Below the pieces are notes generated by a model. The model worked only from the letters and a program-made list of their open reading frames with translations, was not told where the DNA came from and searched no databases. A stretch of DNA of 64,000 nt from Protula sp. h YS-2021 (Eukaryota > Annelida > Polychaeta > Sabellida > Serpulidae). Within the stretch, counting starts at the first letter, position 1. Every line of letters begins with the position of its first letter. A program made the position numbers and the translations under genes. This document shows, piece by piece, positions 60,601-64,000 of this stretch. Location of the stretch: contig OX457034.1 of NCBI GenBank assembly GCA_949752745.1, positions 9,210,103-9,274,102 on the forward strand, read 5' to 3'.

Positions 60601-62174
60601 TTAGAAAGGATCAGGTCCACAATCCAACGTTGGACACATTCTGAAATTTAAAAAAAAAAACAACAGAATTTAATACACAATACGGAATATGCCATAAACC
60701 GTAATAGCTATAGCGGCGCATACTAGACGGGTTGCTATTCGCATTTACACACTGTTGATAGCAGACTTTCTCCTGTATAGCTTCCTGTGAATTGAACTCT
60801 TTATTTTTTTTAATTCACCAAAATAATTGATTTTTAATTTACTCCCCCCCCCCACCCCGCCATACACTCTCTTAATTCAACCAGCTAATGAAATTTATAT
60901 TTAAATTTAAATTTATATTTCAAATTGATCCCAATTGACAAACATCTTTTAAAATCGGGACACCAATTTCATGATATTACGACTTCGCTGTAAAATTAAT
61001 AATATATAGATGTGGTTTTCATTTAATAACCTAGTTTTGTTTCTTTGTTTTTTTTTTCTTTCTTTTTGCGGATCAAAGAGTGATACAGATAAAGGAAATG
61101 CATAGCACTAAAAAGATTGCTTACCGTCGAAAATATAATCGGTAAGTGATTATATTGTAAATGTGGTTTTCATGTAATAACCTAGTTTTTTTGCGGATCA
61201 ATGAGTGATACATCTACAGGAAGTGCATAGCACTAATGTAATTGTCTACCGCAGAAGATATAATCGGTAAGTGAAAAAGAAATCTAGCGTTTTTGTGTAT
61301 TGTTGCTTCTTAAATAAATAAACTTAGTCAAACTTAGAGCACGGCACATTAAAAAGTTGAAAAGAACGCTTGCTGTAATATAATAGTTAAACTCCATTCT
61401 ATATGTGCGAAATGTTATTTTTAATTTAATATAATTCTTGCTTATGCACCAGGTTCATATTAACAGCAAAATTAACAGGAAAAATAAACAAATAAATAAA
61501 AAACAAAATTAAACAAAATCTTGAGGATATCTGCCACTATGAATACTACAGAGGTATTTAAGACCATGTTTTTTGACAGATATTAAACATTTTTCACAGT
61601 TTACCCCAGTACAAGATTTTTTGGGGTGGGTAGGGGGGGGGGCATTTGTTTCGGGAACATCTCCTGATGATGTCTTGTTATACGTACATCCAGTCTTTCG
61701 AGAAAAATGTATTAATTTTCACACAGATTTATCAGAGGTCGGATTTATCATTCCCTCGCGACGTGAATATAGAAATAATTTTACCATAGTGCGGAGAAAA
61801 AAATCAACCCTGTAGTTATAGCTTACATTTAAAAAAAACCCGTGTGTTTTATATTATAAAAAGCTGTTTACGTGCAAGATTCATCAAACTAATGGATTGA
61901 AAACTTTCGTCTTAAGGAAAAGTTTTTTTTTCCTTTTTTTTTCTTTTGAACTGCTAATTTAATAGGGAGGCAAATGGTCTTACTCCATGGCCGGTATCCT
62001 CTGGCCTTTGTTATCGCAGCAATCCACGCATTTCTTATCCAGATGGCAGGTGGGCGGTTCGTCTTCCATGTATTCGGAACATGATTCGAATCTGCACTTG
62101 TTTCCGGACATGACTGGTTGCGTGGCAACCAGCAGGGCAATGGCGGCTACTAATACTAGGCTACTTGTCTGCAT
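60601..62174 (-). CDS. Small secreted Cys-rich peptide, coding exons 62174-61984 and 60640-60601
   Basis: Exon 2 starts after a tatttcag acceptor at 62200; the first ATG (62172-62174, A at -3) opens a signal peptide (LVLVAAIALLVATQP), cleaved near residue 24. Unspliced, the frame stops after 64 residues with six Cys. That TAA lies inside a good donor (ga|gtaaga, intron from 61983). Splicing to the acceptor at 60641-60642 (aaatttcag) keeps frame and adds 12 residues, including CPTLDCGPDPF and a stop at 60601-60603. The product is then 76 residues, mature part about 52, with eight Cys: C-x4-C-x10-C-x5-C-x2-CC-x12-C-x4-C. Eight Cys with a CC pair recalls the WAP four-disulfide core, but spacing differs. 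Role unknown (inhibitor, defence or venom-like peptides share this format). TATA box, 5' UTR exon, splice sites and polyadenylation signals are all in place. Confidence 0.78.
61010..61274. repeat. Two-copy tandem duplication in the peptide-gene intron
   Basis: About 150 bp (from 61010) and about 115 bp (61161-61274) share tgtggttttcat, aataacctagttt, tttgcggatcaa and ataatcggtaagtg. The second copy lacks a pyrimidine block. No exon is supported inside. Confidence 0.8.
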
Positions 62175-62269
62175 GATGCTGCTGGCCTTCCTGTCAAAAC
62201 CTGAAATAAAATACAATACGATTCAGTAAGCTACAGATCTCATCCTCTTTTCATACTGCTAAGGACAAG

Positions 62270-62590
62270 ATTATCTAATCCTGAGCCAATCCTGAGTTAA
62301 TCACGATCTAATCTTGAGTTAATCACGATATAATCCTGAGTTAATCCTGACATAATCCTTAGCTAATCCCTACCCAATCCTGAGTTAATCTCTACCCAGT
62401 CCTGGGTTAATCCACAGAGTGGAAAGCACACAGCGCTGCTTTAAGCCTGGCAGGATTAGTTAAGGCGGGTTTAAGCCGAAGGTTGAAAAGAGTATTCCAG
62501 GATTTATTGACTTAAGCGCTGTCGACTTGAAAAAGTTCAGCAAACCCTAAGCTAATCCGCGGTATGAAAATAGCGTTTAATTTTTAAAAT
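62270..62590. promoter_or_regulatory. Cluster of TAATCC words in intron 1 of the peptide gene
   Basis: About eight TAATCC/GGATTA words plus many near matches (ttaatcac, ccaatcctgag) in 320 bp. TAATCC is the core site of K50 homeodomain proteins (Otx, Pitx, Bicoid). It may instead be a degenerate 11-12-bp repeat; regulatory function is inference. Confidence 0.3.
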
Positions 62591-63208
62591 AAACATAATA
62601 TTTTCACTGAAAGTTTCTTTACCTATTAATTTTCAGATTTGTTACATCAAGAATAATTTTATTTATTTGGCTGTTTTTAAAACACTTCGAAAATTATTCA
62701 AAAGTACAGTTTTAGCAACATATTAATTATTTGTTATTAATTAATTGTGTACATATTTGCCTAATTGATGTTAATATTCTCCACAATCCCGATTTATTTA
62801 TTTAAAAAATAAGAAGTTTGTAATTTATAGATTGCCTATAAAAGAAATGGTAAGGATGAATCGATTCATTTATTTATTTATTTATTTTGTAGCCTAATTG
62901 CTTATTTTCGTTTTGATTTGAGTAAAATCTGCACTATTTTCACCGATGCAGCATTACACACTCATTTTTCAGACTGACTTCACTTCCAAGGATACAGTTC
63001 TCAAAACTAAATTCCTTTGGTTTGCCAAATTTCAAAGTTCAAATAACTGCTTAACTATTTTTTTTGCGTAGTACTTATCACAGAAGCGTGCTGTCTTTCC
63101 GCCTACAAAGAAAAAATCCACAAACTGGGTAAGTTCTTTTACCTGCAATCCTGTATTTTTTTTTTTTTTTTTTTTGGTTATCTTTTAAAATTAAGCAAAA
63201 AGGCTTAC

Positions 63209-63258
63209 CTGTTAATTACCGTCGGTATTTCTTTTCTTGTGGAAATCCCAAACTGATG
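63209..63258 (-). other. 5' UTR exon 1 of the peptide gene
   Basis: On the minus strand the sequence downstream of a TATA box ends at a consensus donor (aacag|gtaagcc, intron from 63208). It contains no ATG from the expected start near 63258. Spliced to 62200 it gives a short leader before the first ATG. The 5' end is estimated from the TATA position. Confidence 0.6.
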
Positions 63259-63283
63259 TGTCCCTTCTGTTGAAACATTCGGC

Positions 63284-63291
63284 TATTTATA
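63284..63291 (-). promoter_or_regulatory. TATA box of the peptide gene
   Basis: TATAAATA on the minus strand, placed about 25-30 bases before the expected start of exon 1. Confidence 0.65.
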
Positions 63292-64000
63292 CAACGGTTA
63301 ATCAATTAATAAGAAAGATTATTTTTATGATTTTGATTTGAGGCTGTTATATGTGTAATACACGTCGTAAATTCTTCATTAAATCTGCAGAGGATCAGCG
63401 GGACTTAAGGGTTGATTAAGTTCCTCTTTTTGATAAGCAGTTATCTTTGTTTATCAAGGGGTGGTAAAATTAATATTAAAAATTGGAAATAGTTATTACT
63501 TGTCGCTTTGGAATTCAGGCACATTCCAAGCTTGAGGCATTCTGGTTTGATATAAAATGACAAATATTCTGTATAACTTCAAATCGTTATTGTGAAATGG
63601 ACTTCTTCTCTTGAAAAGTTTTAAACATAGTGGATTTTTTCTTCAAGTATAAACATGTCTCAGGCTGAAGGGGTGGAGGTAAGGGCACCGTTGGTGGGGG
63701 GGGGGGGACTTGTGTTGATGGGGGGGGGGGGGCGTCGGGAAATGCTTGGTTACAGACACTCTTCTTTAAACAGAATACTGTCATTTAATTTTTTCTGTCC
63801 CCTAAAAGAGTTAAAAACTTCTGTCAGTAACAGTAATAATATTAGCTTAAGTATAATTGGTATAATTAGTATAAATTATTGGTGTGAATATTGCTATTGT
63901 TGTAAAGCTGTTTGCTGTTGATGTTGATTATGTTGTTGTTGTTGTAAATGTTGTCTCAATAACTTTTATGTTAAAGAACAGTCAGTTTTCTTGGATTACA
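63292..64000. other. Upstream region of the peptide gene
   Basis: AT-rich, with two G-runs (63697-63706 and 63720-63732). No further gene recognised. Confidence 0.45.

Noticed and set aside
61573..61815. 80-codon plus-strand frame opposite the intron of the peptide gene
   Set aside because: No motifs, includes a poly-G run, and overlaps a better supported gene on the other strand.

Overview
This window is animal nuclear DNA. It is AT-rich and mostly non-coding, with GT-AG introns, several transposon classes (CR1/L2-like LINE, Tigger/pogo, probable DIRS, tRNA-derived SINE, small TIR elements) and many micro- and minisatellites. The fast-expanding CYP2-clan P450 cluster, the DIRS-like remnant and the secreted Cys-rich peptide fit a marine invertebrate, perhaps a lophotrochozoan such as a mollusc. 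The sequence does not prove the phylum.

1-44.3 kb is a P450 cluster built by segmental duplication. Unit 1 (about 1-17.9 kb) and unit 2 (about 18.8-44.3 kb) share order and sequence, and each holds two head-to-tail plus-strand genes. In unit 1, P450-A (6191-12813) has six uninterrupted exons. Its neighbour P450-A' (14668-about 16963) is a pseudogene that lost its 5' exons to a deletion. In unit 2, P450-B (24523-31665, partner of A) is a pseudogene with frameshifts, a lost splice acceptor, a truncated exon 4 and a Cys-to-Tyr change at the heme ligand. P450-C (36001-41430, partner of A') is open in all six exons. A further decayed exon 2 lies at 19320-19500. The first coding exon was not found for any copy. 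A and C encode about 485 residues with the proline-rich hinge, ExxR, PEKFDPG and FGIGRRRCMG motifs. Their oxygen-activation helix is unusual: the acidic residue of the usual AGxET motif is Phe.

The P450 introns and spacers are filled with minisatellites, and several start at or near 5' splice sites. In C, one array is made of a 26-bp piece of exon 3. Comparing the two units gives filled versus empty sites for several mobile elements, notably a 557-bp TIR element with an exact empty site (25461-26017).

44.3-57.4 kb is a repeat landscape: a DIRS-like remnant, a 707-bp Tigger deletion derivative with TA target duplications, a SINE with 11-bp target duplications, a 5'-truncated LINE, large minisatellites (49.3-50.3 kb and a G-rich one at 53.56-54.38 kb), and two TIR elements.

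57.4-64 kb holds two minus-strand candidate genes. One is an unrecognised 256-residue ORF (57613-58383). The other is a small secreted Cys-rich peptide gene (60601-62174 coding, TATA box near 63.29 kb) in which the stop codon of the unspliced reading lies inside a splice donor. Splicing adds a last exon that brings the Cys count from six to eight.
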